A stretch of DNA of 64,000 nt, taken from the NCBI GenBank assembly GCA_026386805.1, contig JAPLMX010000205.1, positions 1 through 64,000 on the forward strand, read 5' to 3'. Every line of letters begins with the position of its first letter. The first letter of the stretch is position 1. The stretch is from Phycisphaerae bacterium. Lineage in GTDB: Bacteria > Planctomycetota > Phycisphaerae > Sedimentisphaerales > Anaerobacaceae. The translations under genes were made by a program, and so were the position numbers. The notes below the pieces were generated by a model. The model searched no databases. It saw only the letters and a program-made list of their open reading frames with translations, and was not told the DNA's origin. Shown in pieces: positions 8,874-19,871 of the stretch.

Positions 8874-10163
8874 ATGGCGAATCAGCTTTTGATCAAGAAC
8901 GGGCGGGTGATCGATCCGGCCAATCAACTCGACAAGACGTGCGATGTCCTGCTTGTGGACGGCAAGGTGGCCGAGGTCGGCAATCTCAACGGGGCTGTCG
9001 AGAAAACCGTTACGCGGGTCATCGATGCCACGGGCAAGCTGGTCACGCCCGGGTTGATCGATATCCACGTCCATTTCCGCGACCCGGGCGACGAGGAAGA
9101 GGAGACGATCGCCAGCGGCTCGACGGCGGCGGTAGCGGCCGGTTTCACCTCGGTTGTCTGCATGCCGAACACGAACCCGGCTATCGAGAGCGAGACCGAC
9201 GTCGAGTACGTCCATCGCAAAGGCCGCCAGACCCGCAAGACCCATGTCTACGTCATGGGCGCGATCACGAAGAAGCGGGAGGGGGTCGAACTGGCCGAGA
9301 TGGGGATGATGGCCGAGGCGGGGGCTCGCGGATTCACCGACGACGGCAACGGCGTGCAGAACTCCGCCGTCATGCTGCAGGCCTTGAAGTACGCCAAGAT
9401 GTTCGACGTGGTCGTCGCCCAGCACTGCCAGGACAACAGCTTCGCGGCCAACGGCGTGATGAACGCTGGGTATTGCTCGACGATCCTGGGCCTGCCCGGC
9501 ATGGACGCCCTCGCGGAAGAGGCCATGCTGTGGCGGGACATCCAACTGGTTCGAAAGACGCAGGGCCGCTACCACGCCCAGCACATCTCCACGATGGGTT
9601 CCGTCGAGATCGTTCGGCAGGCGAAAAAAGACTCCCTTCCGGTTTCCTGCGAGGTCACGCCGCACCATCTGCTGCTGACCGAAGAATGCTGCTCCGAGTA
9701 CGACACGAATTACAAGGTGAACCCGCCATTGCGGAGCCGAAAGGATGTGGACGCTCTGAAAGCGGCGATGGCGGAGGGCCTGGTCGATGCCCTGGCGACG
9801 GACCACGCGCCGCACCTGCAAAGCGAAAAAGAGCTGGAATTTCTGGCCGCACCTTTCGGGATCGCCAGCTTGGAGTGTGCTCTCGGGCTTTACGTCAAGG
9901 CGTTGATCGAGCCGAAGATCCTCGACTGGCCCGGCTTGATCCGGCTGATGACCGCCAATCCCGCTCGCATCATCGGCGTGGACAAAGGCACCCTCACCCG
10001 CGGCAAGCAGGGCGATGTCACGATCATCGACCCAAACGCGGAGTGGCAGATCGACGTGAACAAGTTCGTCTCCAAGAGCCGCAACTGCCCCTATCACGGC
10101 TGGACCATCAAAGGCAAAGTCGAAAAGACCATCGTCGGCGGCGAGGTGCGCTTCGAACTGTAG
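8874..10163 (+). CDS. pyrC: Dihydroorotase, class I
   Basis: Cyclises carbamoyl aspartate to dihydroorotate, the step after PyrB. The 429 residues have the amidohydrolase metal motif DIHVHFRDPG (about residues 60-69), the MPNTNP segment, CEVTPHHLLLT, and DALATDHAPH with the catalytic Asp. APFGIASLE and ARIIG near the C-terminus complete the signature. The ATG at 8874 begins the usual LLIKNGRVIDP opening; the upstream extension to 8844 is not conserved-looking. It is monocistronic, separated from pyrR-pyrB, with a repeat element in its 5' gap. No clear promoter was found. Confidence 0.95.
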   Translation: MANQLLIKNGRVIDPANQLDKTCDVLLVDGKVAEVGNLNGAVEKTVTRVIDATGKLVTPGLIDIHVHFRDPGDEEEETIASGSTAAVAAGFTSVVCMPNTNPAIESETDVEYVHRKGRQTRKTHVYVMGAITKKREGVELAEMGMMAEAGARGFTDDGNGVQNSAVMLQALKYAKMFDVVVAQHCQDNSFAANGVMNAGYCSTILGLPGMDALAEEAMLWRDIQLVRKTQGRYHAQHISTMGSVEIVRQAKKDSLPVSCEVTPHHLLLTEECCSEYDTNYKVNPPLRSRKDVDALKAAMAEGLVDALATDHAPHLQSEKELEFLAAPFGIASLECALGLYVKALIEPKILDWPGLIRLMTANPARIIGVDKGTLTRGKQGDVTIIDPNAEWQIDVNKFVSKSRNCPYHGWTIKGKVEKTIVGGEVRFEL

Positions 10164-10169
10164 GGTGCC

Positions 10170-10198
10170 TTGGCAAACACAGAGCGTGGAGCTATAAT
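10170..10198 (+). promoter_or_regulatory. Near-consensus promoter giving a leaderless transcript
   Basis: TTGGCA (10170-10175), 17 bases, perfect TATAAT (10193-10198). Only 6 bases separate the -10 box from the ATG at 10205, so the mRNA should begin at or next to the start codon. No ribosome site is present. It begins right after the pyrC stop codon. Confidence 0.75.
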
Positions 10199-10204
10199 CT
10201 CTGC

Positions 10205-10519
10205 ATGGATCGCGATACGCTGCTTAGGCAAGTAAAAGAAACCGTTTTGACGATCGAACCGGCGGCCGAAATCATCCTCTACGGCTCTCGTGCGCGGGGC
10301 GATTCGCATGTTGAGTCGGATTGGGACTTTTTGGTTCTGGTGCACGGACCTGTCGATGATGATCGCGTTGACAGAATTCGGCACCGGCTTTACGAGATTG
10401 AGTGGGAGTCCGACCAGGTTCTCTTGTCAATTGTGCGCAGTCGTGAGCAATGGAGTAGCCAGCCGCTGAGCGGTACGCCGTTTCACCGAAATGTCGAACT
10501 TGAGGGAATCGCGTTGTGA
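10205..10519 (+). CDS. MNT-type nucleotidyltransferase domain protein
   Basis: 104 residues with the minimal nucleotidyltransferase signature GSRARGDSHVESDWDFLVLV (about residues 27-46): G-S, then D-x-D separated as in the Pol-beta superfamily, with a further acidic residue expected downstream. Proteins of this size are usually antitoxin halves of HEPN/MNT modules that AMP-ylate or otherwise modify the HEPN toxin (family knowledge). No HEPN partner (R-x4-6-H) is visible on either side, so it may be an orphan. It has its own strong promoter and a probably leaderless mRNA. The longer frame opening within pyrC is a coincidence of frame. Confidence 0.85.
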   Translation: MDRDTLLRQVKETVLTIEPAAEIILYGSRARGDSHVESDWDFLVLVHGPVDDDRVDRIRHRLYEIEWESDQVLLSIVRSREQWSSQPLSGTPFHRNVELEGIAL

Positions 10520-10593
10520 CGACAGCGATCTTCTCTGGTTGAGGGGATCGAGGGGAAGAACATCAACCGAGGTGTTCAGTGGAGGGAAAGACC

Positions 10594-11658
10594 ATGGTGT
10601 GGGCACGGAAAGACTGGACAGTAGGGGTAGCGATTGGGCTGGGGATTCTGAGCGTGGTCTGCGGACCCGCGCTGGGGCGGGAGGGGAAGCCGGTGATTCC
10701 CCCACAGGATGTGAAGTTGGTGATTCACCCACAGAAGATATCTGCCGAGGCGGGCAAATACGTGTTGTTGCCGCCGCCGGCGTCGCTGACCGACGGGGAT
10801 GCGGTCCCATGGTACGAGAAGGCGGCGAAGACGCTGCCGGAAAAGAAAAGCGACGATCAGATCCGCCAATGGTTGAAGATGCCTATCGATCAGTTGCCGG
10901 CCGATCAGGTGGAGCAGACATTGACGCAGTACGTGGAGAGCTTCAAAGGCGTTGCCAAGGCGATCAAGTGCCGGGACTGCAACTGGCCCGCATGGAAGCC
11001 GGGGACACAGGTGGCGAACGCCGAGGAATATCACAGGCTTGCTTTAGGCATCCGGCTCTGGGCCAGACTCGAATTGTCGCGGGGCGAATACGAAGGGGCG
11101 GTGCTCGCCATGCAGACGGGATTTGGGATGGCCAGGCAGTTTGGGCAGGCACCAGCACTCGCGCAGCTACAGTTCGGGGTGGCGATCGCCGGCACTTCGT
11201 GCAGGGAGATCGAAGAACTCGTGCAGATGGAGGGTTCGCCGAACCTGTATTCGGCACTGGCTGGTTTCCCGAAGCCATTTGCGGATGTGGAAAAGGCCAT
11301 TGAAAGCGAGAAGAAGGCGGCATCATCGGCGGGGCTGTTGGGCCGATTGGCCAGTAGGCAGTCCGAGAGTGTGATGAAACCGGCGTACGATGCAATGCGA
11401 GCCTTTGTGAAAAGACTGGACAGAGATCTGGCTGCTTTGCAGTGTATCGAGGCGATCCGCGCTTATGCGGCTTCGCACGGCGGGCAACTGCCGCAGACTC
11501 TGGCCGAGATCACGGAGGTCTCTGTGCCCAAAGATCCTACCAGTGGCGCGGCGTTTCGCTACTCTCGGACGGGAGCGACGGTGGTACTCGAATCGCCCGC
11601 TCCGCCCGGCGGCGAGAAAAGGGAAGAACTCCGTTACGAGATCACCGTGAAGAACTGA
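10594..11658 (+). CDS. Exported protein of unknown function
   Basis: 354 residues; the ATG at 10594 follows GGAGGG by 7 bases. A signal peptide ends near CGPALGREG. The middle is helical (VPWYEKAAKTLPEK, residues about 155-260 rich in Ala/Leu), resembling the scaffold of planctomycete proteins that report a per-row calculation. The last ~75 residues (ALQCIEAIRAYAASHGGQLP, VPKDPTSGAAFRYSRTG) match the C-terminal style of pseudopilin-like exported proteins of this phylum. No catalytic motif is seen. It is not obviously linked in function to its neighbours. Confidence 0.75.
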   Translation: MVWARKDWTVGVAIGLGILSVVCGPALGREGKPVIPPQDVKLVIHPQKISAEAGKYVLLPPPASLTDGDAVPWYEKAAKTLPEKKSDDQIRQWLKMPIDQLPADQVEQTLTQYVESFKGVAKAIKCRDCNWPAWKPGTQVANAEEYHRLALGIRLWARLELSRGEYEGAVLAMQTGFGMARQFGQAPALAQLQFGVAIAGTSCREIEELVQMEGSPNLYSALAGFPKPFADVEKAIESEKKAASSAGLLGRLASRQSESVMKPAYDAMRAFVKRLDRDLAALQCIEAIRAYAASHGGQLPQTLAEITEVSVPKDPTSGAAFRYSRTGATVVLESPAPPGGEKREELRYEITVKN

Positions 11659-11660
11659 GG

Positions 11661-11690
11661 GTGGACGGCTCGGGCGGAATACGGCATAAT
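11661..11690 (+). promoter_or_regulatory. Possible promoter close to the NYN-domain gene start
   Basis: A CATAAT -10 box (11685-11690) ends 6 bases before the ATG at 11697, the same spacing as at 10193-10205. The -35 region (GTGGAC at 11661) is poor, so this is a weak call. Confidence 0.35.
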
Positions 11691-11696
11691 TGGCTT

Positions 11697-12176
11697 ATGA
11701 CGATTATTGACGGGGACAACCTGTTGTGGGCGCTGCGCGAGGCGTTTGACGAGCGGGAGATTGCGACCGAGATCGAGATGTGCCGGGTCTTGAGCCGTTA
11801 CTTTGCATCGACCGGCGAACCGGGGCAAGTGGTCTTCGACGGGGCTGGGCCGGCGGACCGAAGCGAGTTCGACACGATCGCGAACCCGGAGATCATCTTT
11901 GCCGGCTTCAGCCGGGACGCCGACAGCGTCATTGAGGAGCGGCTCAAGGCGAATACCTCGCCCCGGCGTGTGACGGTGGTCAGCAGCGACCGCAGGCTGC
12001 GAAAGGCGGCCGCCATGCGAAAGGCCGCGGGGGTCAAATCCGAGGACTTCTGGGAGCTGGTTCGAAAAGAGCTGGCTCGCAAGAAGCCGCGAAAGAAAGA
12101 GCCCGAAGAGAAGAGAGAAGGGCTCACGGACGGCGAGACGGACCAGTGGATGGAAGCCTTCGGCCTGGACGAGTAG
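11697..12176 (+). CDS. YacP-like NYN (PIN-fold) domain protein
   Basis: 159 residues. The N-terminus TIIDGDNLLWAL carries the conserved Asp of NYN/PIN ribonucleases, and further acidic positions follow in VVFDGAGPAD, IIFAGFSRDADSVIEE and VVSSDRRLRKAA, as in YacP/Rae1. That family cleaves RNA, in Bacillus on the ribosome (family knowledge). The C-terminal tail is Lys/Glu-rich. No ribosome site precedes the ATG; a CATAAT box 6 bases upstream suggests a leaderless message. The frame is open further upstream (to 11442), but that overlaps the previous gene and has no conserved sequence. Confidence 0.8.
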   Translation: MTIIDGDNLLWALREAFDEREIATEIEMCRVLSRYFASTGEPGQVVFDGAGPADRSEFDTIANPEIIFAGFSRDADSVIEERLKANTSPRRVTVVSSDRRLRKAAAMRKAAGVKSEDFWELVRKELARKKPRKKEPEEKREGLTDGETDQWMEAFGLDE

Positions 12177-12204
12177 ACAGACGGTTCTGGGCAGGACTGC
12201 TGGG

Positions 12205-12299
12205 CTGGGTGGCACGGCCAAACTTGTTTGACCGTGCTTGGATGGAAGCGTTCCGTGGCCCAGGAAGACACGCTCAAGCTGCGCTTGGGCGTGGCACCC
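12205..12299. repeat. GGGTGGCAC-type palindromic element
   Basis: Ends GGGTGGCAC (12207-12215) and GTGGCACCC (12291-12299) are inverted with one mismatch. Inner hairpins are ACGGCCAAAC/GTTTGACCGT and GCTCAAGC/GCGCTTGGGC. It is in the same family as 34571-34667 and related to 62479-62559. It lies upstream of the nifJ promoter. Confidence 0.75.
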
Positions 12300-12329
12300 A
12301 TCACAGGGCTTGTCCGCCGGAAATTTGTA

Positions 12330-12358
12330 TTGCCTGAGCCGGCGAGACGGTGTATAAA
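12330..12358 (+). promoter_or_regulatory. Sigma70-like promoter of nifJ
   Basis: TTGCCT (12330-12335), 17 bases, TATAAA (12353-12358). The predicted leader is about 150 bases. Confidence 0.7.
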
Positions 12359-12378
12359 AGCCTTTTCTTCGCATGCCT

Positions 12379-12421
12379 GGATCTGCGTGAAGACAGGGAG
12401 GACCAGCTCTTACGCAGATCC
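12379..12421 (+). promoter_or_regulatory. Strong hairpin in the nifJ leader
   Basis: GGATCTGCGT (12379-12388) pairs with ACGCAGATCC (12412-12421); with one bulged G the stem continues by AAGA/TCTT. It lies in the transcribed leader, about 90 bases before the start codon. It matches no riboswitch class I recognise, and no T-tract follows, so it is not a simple terminator. Confidence 0.5.
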
Positions 12422-12513
12422 GCACATTGGGATGGGTCCAGAGGCCACCTGCGAGGGGATTTATTTTGAGCTAAGTTGTTTGGGGTTCGGTCCTTATAGG
12501 AATTGGAGATTCT

Positions 12514-15177
<2,664 letters not shown>

Positions 15178-15195
15178 GACAACGCCGAATTCGCG

Positions 15196-16143
15196 ATGGG
15201 CATGAGGCTGACGGTCGATCAGTTCCGTCAGACGGCACTTTTCCTTCTGGACAAAGTCGTCGAGACCGGTTGCGTGGACAAAGCCCTCGCGGCTGAGATC
15301 CGAGCGGCCACCTTGGCCGATGACCCGGAGCAAGTTGCCATTGAGGCGCAGCGTGGCCGGATCGAGCAGTTGAAGAAGCAGTGCGGCAAGCAGGGCGATT
15401 GTGCCGACTGCAAGCAGTTACTCACCGTGGCCGACTACCTCGTTCGCAAGAGCGTCTGGGCGGTCGGTGGCGACGGCTGGGCCTACGATATCGGCTACGG
15501 TGGCCTGGACCACGTGCTGGCCTCCGGCAAGAAGGTCAACGTTCTGGTGCTGGACACCGAGGTTTACTCCAACACCGGCGGCCAGATGTCGAAATCGACG
15601 CCCCGGGCGGCCGTGGCGAAGTTCGCGGCGGCCGGCAAGCAGGCCCCGAAGAAGGACCTGGGCCTGCTCGCGATGGTGTACGGGAGCATCTATGTGGCCA
15701 AGGTGGCGATGGGCGCCAACGCGAGCCAGGCCGTCAAGGCGTTTGCCGAGGCCGAGGCGTACACGGGTCCGTCGCTGATCATCGCGTACTCGCATTGCAT
15801 CAATCATGGCTTCAACCTGACGACCGGCTACGAAGAGCAGAAGAAGGCGGTGGCGAGCGGGCATTGGCCGCTGTACCGGTTCGACCCGAGGCTCAAGGAG
15901 CAGGGCAAGAACCCGCTGCAGCTCGATTCGAAGCCGCCGACCATCGAGTTCTCCGAGTACGCCTACAACGAGGATCGGTACAAGTCCCTGAAGCAATCGA
16001 AGCCGGAGGTCGCAGCCGAGCTGATGAAGCTGGCCAATCGCGACGCCGTCGAGCGATACGTGTTGATGGAGCAGTTGGCGGGCCTCAAGTGCGGACAGTG
16101 TCAGCCGGGGGCCGCCGAGCCGAGTCCTGAAACCAAAGAATAG
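15196..16143 (+). CDS. nifJ: Pyruvate:ferredoxin oxidoreductase, C-terminal part, in frame with nifJ
   Basis: Continuation of nifJ in the same frame, 18 bases after its TAG. The first possible ATG is 15196 (MGMRLTVDQ), giving 315 residues. It holds the rest of the TPP domain: GDGWAYDIGYGGLDHVL (G-D-G-W, Mg/TPP site), VLDTEVYSNTGGQMSKSTP, and IAYSHCINHG with the cysteine that ligates the proximal cluster in known PFORs. It cannot act alone, since TPP and cluster ligands are shared with the N-terminal part. Read-through would give 1209 residues, close to the normal ~1170-1200. No ribosome site is obvious, so expression would need read-through or coupled re-initiation. Confidence 0.88.
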   Translation: MGMRLTVDQFRQTALFLLDKVVETGCVDKALAAEIRAATLADDPEQVAIEAQRGRIEQLKKQCGKQGDCADCKQLLTVADYLVRKSVWAVGGDGWAYDIGYGGLDHVLASGKKVNVLVLDTEVYSNTGGQMSKSTPRAAVAKFAAAGKQAPKKDLGLLAMVYGSIYVAKVAMGANASQAVKAFAEAEAYTGPSLIIAYSHCINHGFNLTTGYEEQKKAVASGHWPLYRFDPRLKEQGKNPLQLDSKPPTIEFSEYAYNEDRYKSLKQSKPEVAAELMKLANRDAVERYVLMEQLAGLKCGQCQPGAAEPSPETKE

Positions 16144-16159
16144 ACGGTAGGGGCAAAGT

Positions 16160-16993
16160 ATGGTCGCACGGGTGATGCAGAGTGCCGTTTTGATCGTCCT
16201 GACCAGTTTGACGTTGACCGGCTGTGGTCGGCAGGTTTTGAAGGAGTCTTCACCGAACTTCGACCTGCTGGCCACAGGCCCGGCTCAGAAGGTGCTGCCG
16301 ACGGTGCGGCCCGGCGTCTCGGAGGCGGTTGACGCCGCCGGCGGCCTGGAGACCTGGAAGCAGTGTACGAGAATCGAGTTCGGCGCCGTCGTGAAGGCGT
16401 GCGCTCGCGACGGCAGCTTCTATCTGACCCAGCAGGACTTGGTCCTGTGCCCCTGGTCGGACGCGCTCCAGGTCACGGCCCACGAGCCGCAGGCGGATTT
16501 CGTTTGGCAGGTGGTGGGCGGGCGGTATTACCTGCCCCAGGCGGACCCAAATTTGGATGTGTCGCCCTTGGGTAGCGAACGGTGCGACTATGCCTATGCC
16601 GTGCTCCAGATCGTCACGGCCCCCGCACGCATGCTCGAAGATGGACTCGTGTTGACGCCCAGGCCGGCGGTCGTGCAGATCGACGGCCAGTGGTATCTTC
16701 CCATTGACGCCAAGCACGCCGAGAAGGACAATTCCGGCGCGAAGGCCCGCGACAAAGGGGGCGTCGAGCCCCACTGGACGCAGAGCATCTTCTTTCAGGA
16801 TCAGAGCCGGCCTTTGGTGGACATGATCTGGTGTGGCGACCCTGACGCGAAGAAGTTCCTCATCGTTCGCGGCTACGACTACGCCAAAATCACGGTCGGC
16901 GGCGTGAAGGTTCCCACCAAGATCGAGGTATTCCAGTCCGATTCTGATGCCAACCTCGGGCCGCGTCTGGCCTTGGTTGACCTGAAGCGATAG
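16160..16993 (+). CDS. Lipoprotein of unknown function
   Basis: 277 residues with a lipoprotein signal: hydrophobic stretch then LTLTGC, lipidated Cys at about 22. TAGGGG precedes the ATG. The mature part is beta-rich (DGSFYLTQQDLVLCPWSDAL, FVWQVVGGRYYLPQ, QIDGQWYLPID) and ends with ITVGGVKVPTKIEVFQSD, reminiscent of planctomycete outer-envelope lipoproteins that evaluate a small periplasmic beta-sheet domain. It begins 16 bases after nifJ and is probably co-transcribed; a functional link is not evident. Confidence 0.8.
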   Translation: MVARVMQSAVLIVLTSLTLTGCGRQVLKESSPNFDLLATGPAQKVLPTVRPGVSEAVDAAGGLETWKQCTRIEFGAVVKACARDGSFYLTQQDLVLCPWSDALQVTAHEPQADFVWQVVGGRYYLPQADPNLDVSPLGSERCDYAYAVLQIVTAPARMLEDGLVLTPRPAVVQIDGQWYLPIDAKHAEKDNSGAKARDKGGVEPHWTQSIFFQDQSRPLVDMIWCGDPDAKKFLIVRGYDYAKITVGGVKVPTKIEVFQSDSDANLGPRLALVDLKR

Positions 16994-17060
16994 ACCGATG
17001 GCACATGTCGGCGATGGCTTGATGCCGCCGCGCGACTGTGTGACCCAGCCTTATCGGGTC

Positions 17061-17156
17061 TGTCATCCTGAGCGCCAGCGAAGGATCTGGGCTTGACACG
17101 CCAACGGGCATGGGCTTCATTTGTTGCCCAGATGCTTCGCTTCGCTCAGCATGACA
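17061..17156. repeat. Palindromic element of the TCATCCTGAGCG family
   Basis: TGTCATCCTGAGCG (17061-17074) and CGCTCAGCATGACA (17143-17156), 13 of 14 paired. Inside are GAAGGATCTGG and a matching CCAGATGCTTC. The core of 3045-3150 and 51457-51565 is the same. Confidence 0.8.
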
Positions 17157-17199
17157 AAGGGGGGCTTGGCTTGCCACAAAGGTAGTCGCGCCCAGGCGG

Positions 17200-17228
17200 T
17201 TGCGTCGCTCGGGGCCGCGAACTATTAT
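17200..17228 (+). promoter_or_regulatory. Probable promoter of the PQQ-GT4-ABC operon
   Basis: TTGCGT (17200-17205), 17 bases, TATTAT (17223-17228), leaving a leader of about 70 bases to the ATG at 17306. Confidence 0.5.
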
Positions 17229-17305
17229 GGTCGGGCGGCCGTAGGGAACGTAGCCGTACAGAAGTCGCGTTTTCAGGTTAAGCCGGGCGGGTCGTTGCGC
17301 TACGA

Positions 17306-18565
17306 ATGTCAACACGGACCACAATCTGGACTTCCTACATTAGTGCTCTTGTTATCGCACTGATAGCCTTTTTCGCCATCCGAGCCACGCGGATGGCGCC
17401 GAAGGAGGCCGGGCAGAAGGCACAAGACAGGACAACGATTGCGATTCCCGCCCCGAATCCGCAATCCGCAATTCGCAATCCGCAATCGACCGACAGTTGG
17501 CCCATGTTTCACGGCGGCCAGGGCCTGCTGGGACGAGCGGAAGGGGACTTGGCTGACTCCCTCAAGTTGCTGTGGAAGTTCAAAACGGGCGCCGAGGTCA
17601 AGTCATCTGCGGCCATCTCGCAAGGGCGGGTCTTCATTGGCTCCTCCGATGAGAATGTCTACGCCCTCGATCTATCGACCGGCCAAAGGCTTTGGTCTTA
17701 TAAAACCGGGGGCAGTGTGGAGGCGGCCCCCTGCGTTCTGGATAGGCGCGTGTTCATAGGCTCCGCCGACGGCTTCCTTTACGCCCTGGATGCGGGGACG
17801 GGCGCGCTGAAGTGGAAGTACGAGACGGGCGGCCAAATCCTGGGCTCGGCGAACTGGACCCGCGCGCCGGATGGGCAGAAAACGTGGATTCTCGTCGGCA
17901 GCTACGACAACAAGCTGCACTGCGTCGATTCCCAAACGGGCCAGCTCATCTGGGCGTTCGAGACGGGCAACTACGTCAATGGGTCGCCCGCCGTGGCCGA
18001 TGGCAAGTGCGTCTTCGGCGGGTGCGACGCGCTGATCCACGTCGTGTCCCTGGCCGACGGCGCCAAGGTGACGGAGATCGACAGCGGCTCTTACATCGCT
18101 GCCTCCGCCGCGTTCCTGGATGGCGAGGTCTACGTGGGCAACTACGGCAACGTCTTGCTCAAGGCGGATCTGAAGACGGGGCAGGTCGTCTGGAAGTACG
18201 CGCAGAGCGATGCCCCGTTCTTCTCGTCGCCCGCCGTCGCGGATCAGGTGGTGGTCATCGGGGGGCGCGATGAGTACGTTCACTGTGTTCGCCGGGACAA
18301 TGGCGGGAAGGTTTGGACGTTCAAGACCCAAGGCGAGGTGAACAGCTCGCCGGCGCTCTGCGGGGACAAGGTCGTCGTGGGCAGCGACGACGGCCGGCTC
18401 TATATGTTGGCCGTGGCGGACGGCAAGCTGCGTTGGTCCTACGAGATGGGCAAGCCCGTCACGTCATCGCCGGCGGTGGCCGGCGCGGTCGTCGTGGTCG
18501 GATGCGACGACGGGTATGTCTATGCGTTCGCTCCGAAAGCGGCGGAGGGGAGAAAAACGCGATGA
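17306..18565 (+). CDS. PQQ-like beta-propeller protein, membrane-anchored
   Basis: 419 residues. One N-terminal hydrophobic segment (about 9-26) anchors it, with the propeller outside. Blade repeats contain the WKFKTG / WSYKTGG / WKYETGG / WAFETGN / WTFKTQG / WSYEMGK series alternating with VFIGSSDENVYALDLSTG-type strands, six to eight blades. PQQ residues cannot be confirmed; such proteins usually act as BamB-like scaffolds (family knowledge). The linker at about residues 51-61 (PQSAIRNPQS) is encoded by the AATCCGCAATCC dispersed repeat. First gene of a tight run: the next start overlaps its stop (ATGA). No clear ribosome site. Confidence 0.88.
   Translation: MSTRTTIWTSYISALVIALIAFFAIRATRMAPKEAGQKAQDRTTIAIPAPNPQSAIRNPQSTDSWPMFHGGQGLLGRAEGDLADSLKLLWKFKTGAEVKSSAAISQGRVFIGSSDENVYALDLSTGQRLWSYKTGGSVEAAPCVLDRRVFIGSADGFLYALDAGTGALKWKYETGGQILGSANWTRAPDGQKTWILVGSYDNKLHCVDSQTGQLIWAFETGNYVNGSPAVADGKCVFGGCDALIHVVSLADGAKVTEIDSGSYIAASAAFLDGEVYVGNYGNVLLKADLKTGQVVWKYAQSDAPFFSSPAVADQVVVIGGRDEYVHCVRRDNGGKVWTFKTQGEVNSSPALCGDKVVVGSDDGRLYMLAVADGKLRWSYEMGKPVTSSPAVAGAVVVVGCDDGYVYAFAPKAAEGRKTR
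17456..17488. repeat. AATCCGCAATCC repeat inside a coding sequence
   Basis: Three to four tandem copies of a CGCAATC-type word on the plus strand, read in frame as part of the propeller protein's linker. The same word forms the perfect 18-base inverted repeat at 32813-32862. Confidence 0.75.
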
Positions 18566-19860
18566 GAATAGTCCAAATCTGTCCCAGTTCGGGAGACAGT
18601 TTCTACTGCGAGAACTGCCTCCGCGACGCCGCCTTGGTCAAGGCGATGCGAAAGCTGGGGCACGATGTCCTGATGGTGCCCCTCTATCTGCCCCTGGCGG
18701 CCGACAAGACCGAGCCGCTGAGCAACGCCCCGATTTTCTTCGGCGGGATCAACGTTTATCTCCAGCAGAAGCTGACGCTTTTTCGGAAAACGCCGCGCTG
18801 GATCGACCGATGGTTCGATTCCCGCCGGCTGCTCGAATGGGCCGGCCGCCAGGCGGGTATGACCAGCGCGCGGGACTTGGGGGAAACGACGATCTCCATG
18901 CTCCAGGGCGAGGACGGGTGGCAGGTGAAGGAACTGGACCGATTCGTCGACTGGCTCCAAACGGAGCCGCAGAAGCCCGACGTGGTGTGCCTGTCCAACA
19001 TTCTGCTCGCGGGCATGGCCCGGCGGATCAAGGAGAGGCTTGGCGTTCCGGTCGTCTGTCTGCTCCAGGATGAAGACGGCTTTCTCGACGGGTTGTCCTC
19101 GCCCTATGCTGAGCGGGCCTGGGAGGTTGTTCGCGATCGGGCTCGCGACATCGACGCGTTCCTGGCCGTCAGCAAGTACTACGCGGATGCCATGTCGCTG
19201 CGGCTGGGACCCCACGCCTCACGCGTACGCGTGGCTTACATGGGGGTGGAGCTGGGCGAATACGTGGGGGGCGACCGCGGGCCCGTGGCACCGACGATCG
19301 GCTTTCTTTCGAGGATGTGTCCGGAACGCGGGTTGGAGAGACTGGTCGATGCCTTCCTCCTCCTCAAGAGAAACGAAAAGCTGTGGCCGGCGAAGCTGCG
19401 GATTTGCGGCGGCAAGATGACCTGCGACGAGCCTTTCGTCGAGCGGCTGCGGAGCAAGCTGGCGGCCGCCGGCGTTCTGGCGGACGTGGATTTTGTGCCG
19501 GGTTTCGACCGCGAGTCCAAAGTGGGTTTTTTGCAGAGTCTTTCCGTGTTGTCCGTGCCGGAGGAAAAGCCCGTGGCCTACGGGCTGTACGTGTTCGAAG
19601 CCTTGGCGATGGGGATCCCCGTGGTCGAGCCGGCGCTGGGCTGCTTCCCGGAGATCCTCGCCATGACGGGCGGCGGCGTGCTGTACGAGCCGAACACGGC
19701 GGAAAAGCTCGCCGAGGCGCTGGCGCCGCTGTTGCTGGACCCACCGGCCGCTCGGCGGCTCGGAGCGGAGGGTCGCGCGGGCGTGGCTAAGTCGTTCGAG
19801 ATTGGGCAGACGGCGCACCAGATGATCGGCGCCTATGAACGAATCATTCAACGGGTATAG
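18562..19860 (+). CDS. Glycosyltransferase family 4 protein
   Basis: 432 residues. The N-terminus RIVQICPSSGDSFYCENCLR and the C-terminal domain (PTIGFLSRMCPERGLERLVD; FVPGFDRESKVGFLQSLSVL; GLYVFEALAMGIPVVEPALG with the E-x7-E motif region; GGGVLYEPNTAEKLAEAL) define a GT-B fold GT4 enzyme that transfers a sugar from a nucleotide donor. The acceptor is unknown. It overlaps the previous stop by 4 bases and is followed 11 bases later by an ABC ATPase gene. The unusual N-terminal Cys pair (FYCENCLR) is conserved-looking and might bind metal. A longer frame starts at 18313 but overlaps the propeller gene. Confidence 0.88.
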   Translation: MRIVQICPSSGDSFYCENCLRDAALVKAMRKLGHDVLMVPLYLPLAADKTEPLSNAPIFFGGINVYLQQKLTLFRKTPRWIDRWFDSRRLLEWAGRQAGMTSARDLGETTISMLQGEDGWQVKELDRFVDWLQTEPQKPDVVCLSNILLAGMARRIKERLGVPVVCLLQDEDGFLDGLSSPYAERAWEVVRDRARDIDAFLAVSKYYADAMSLRLGPHASRVRVAYMGVELGEYVGGDRGPVAPTIGFLSRMCPERGLERLVDAFLLLKRNEKLWPAKLRICGGKMTCDEPFVERLRSKLAAAGVLADVDFVPGFDRESKVGFLQSLSVLSVPEEKPVAYGLYVFEALAMGIPVVEPALGCFPEILAMTGGGVLYEPNTAEKLAEALAPLLLDPPAARRLGAEGRAGVAKSFEIGQTAHQMIGAYERIIQRV

Positions 19861-19871
19861 CGGGGACAGGG

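Noticed and set aside
8867-10519. 550-residue frame covering pyrC and the nucleotidyltransferase
   Set aside because: The first 445 residues are an alternate frame of pyrC; only the last 104 are a real protein.
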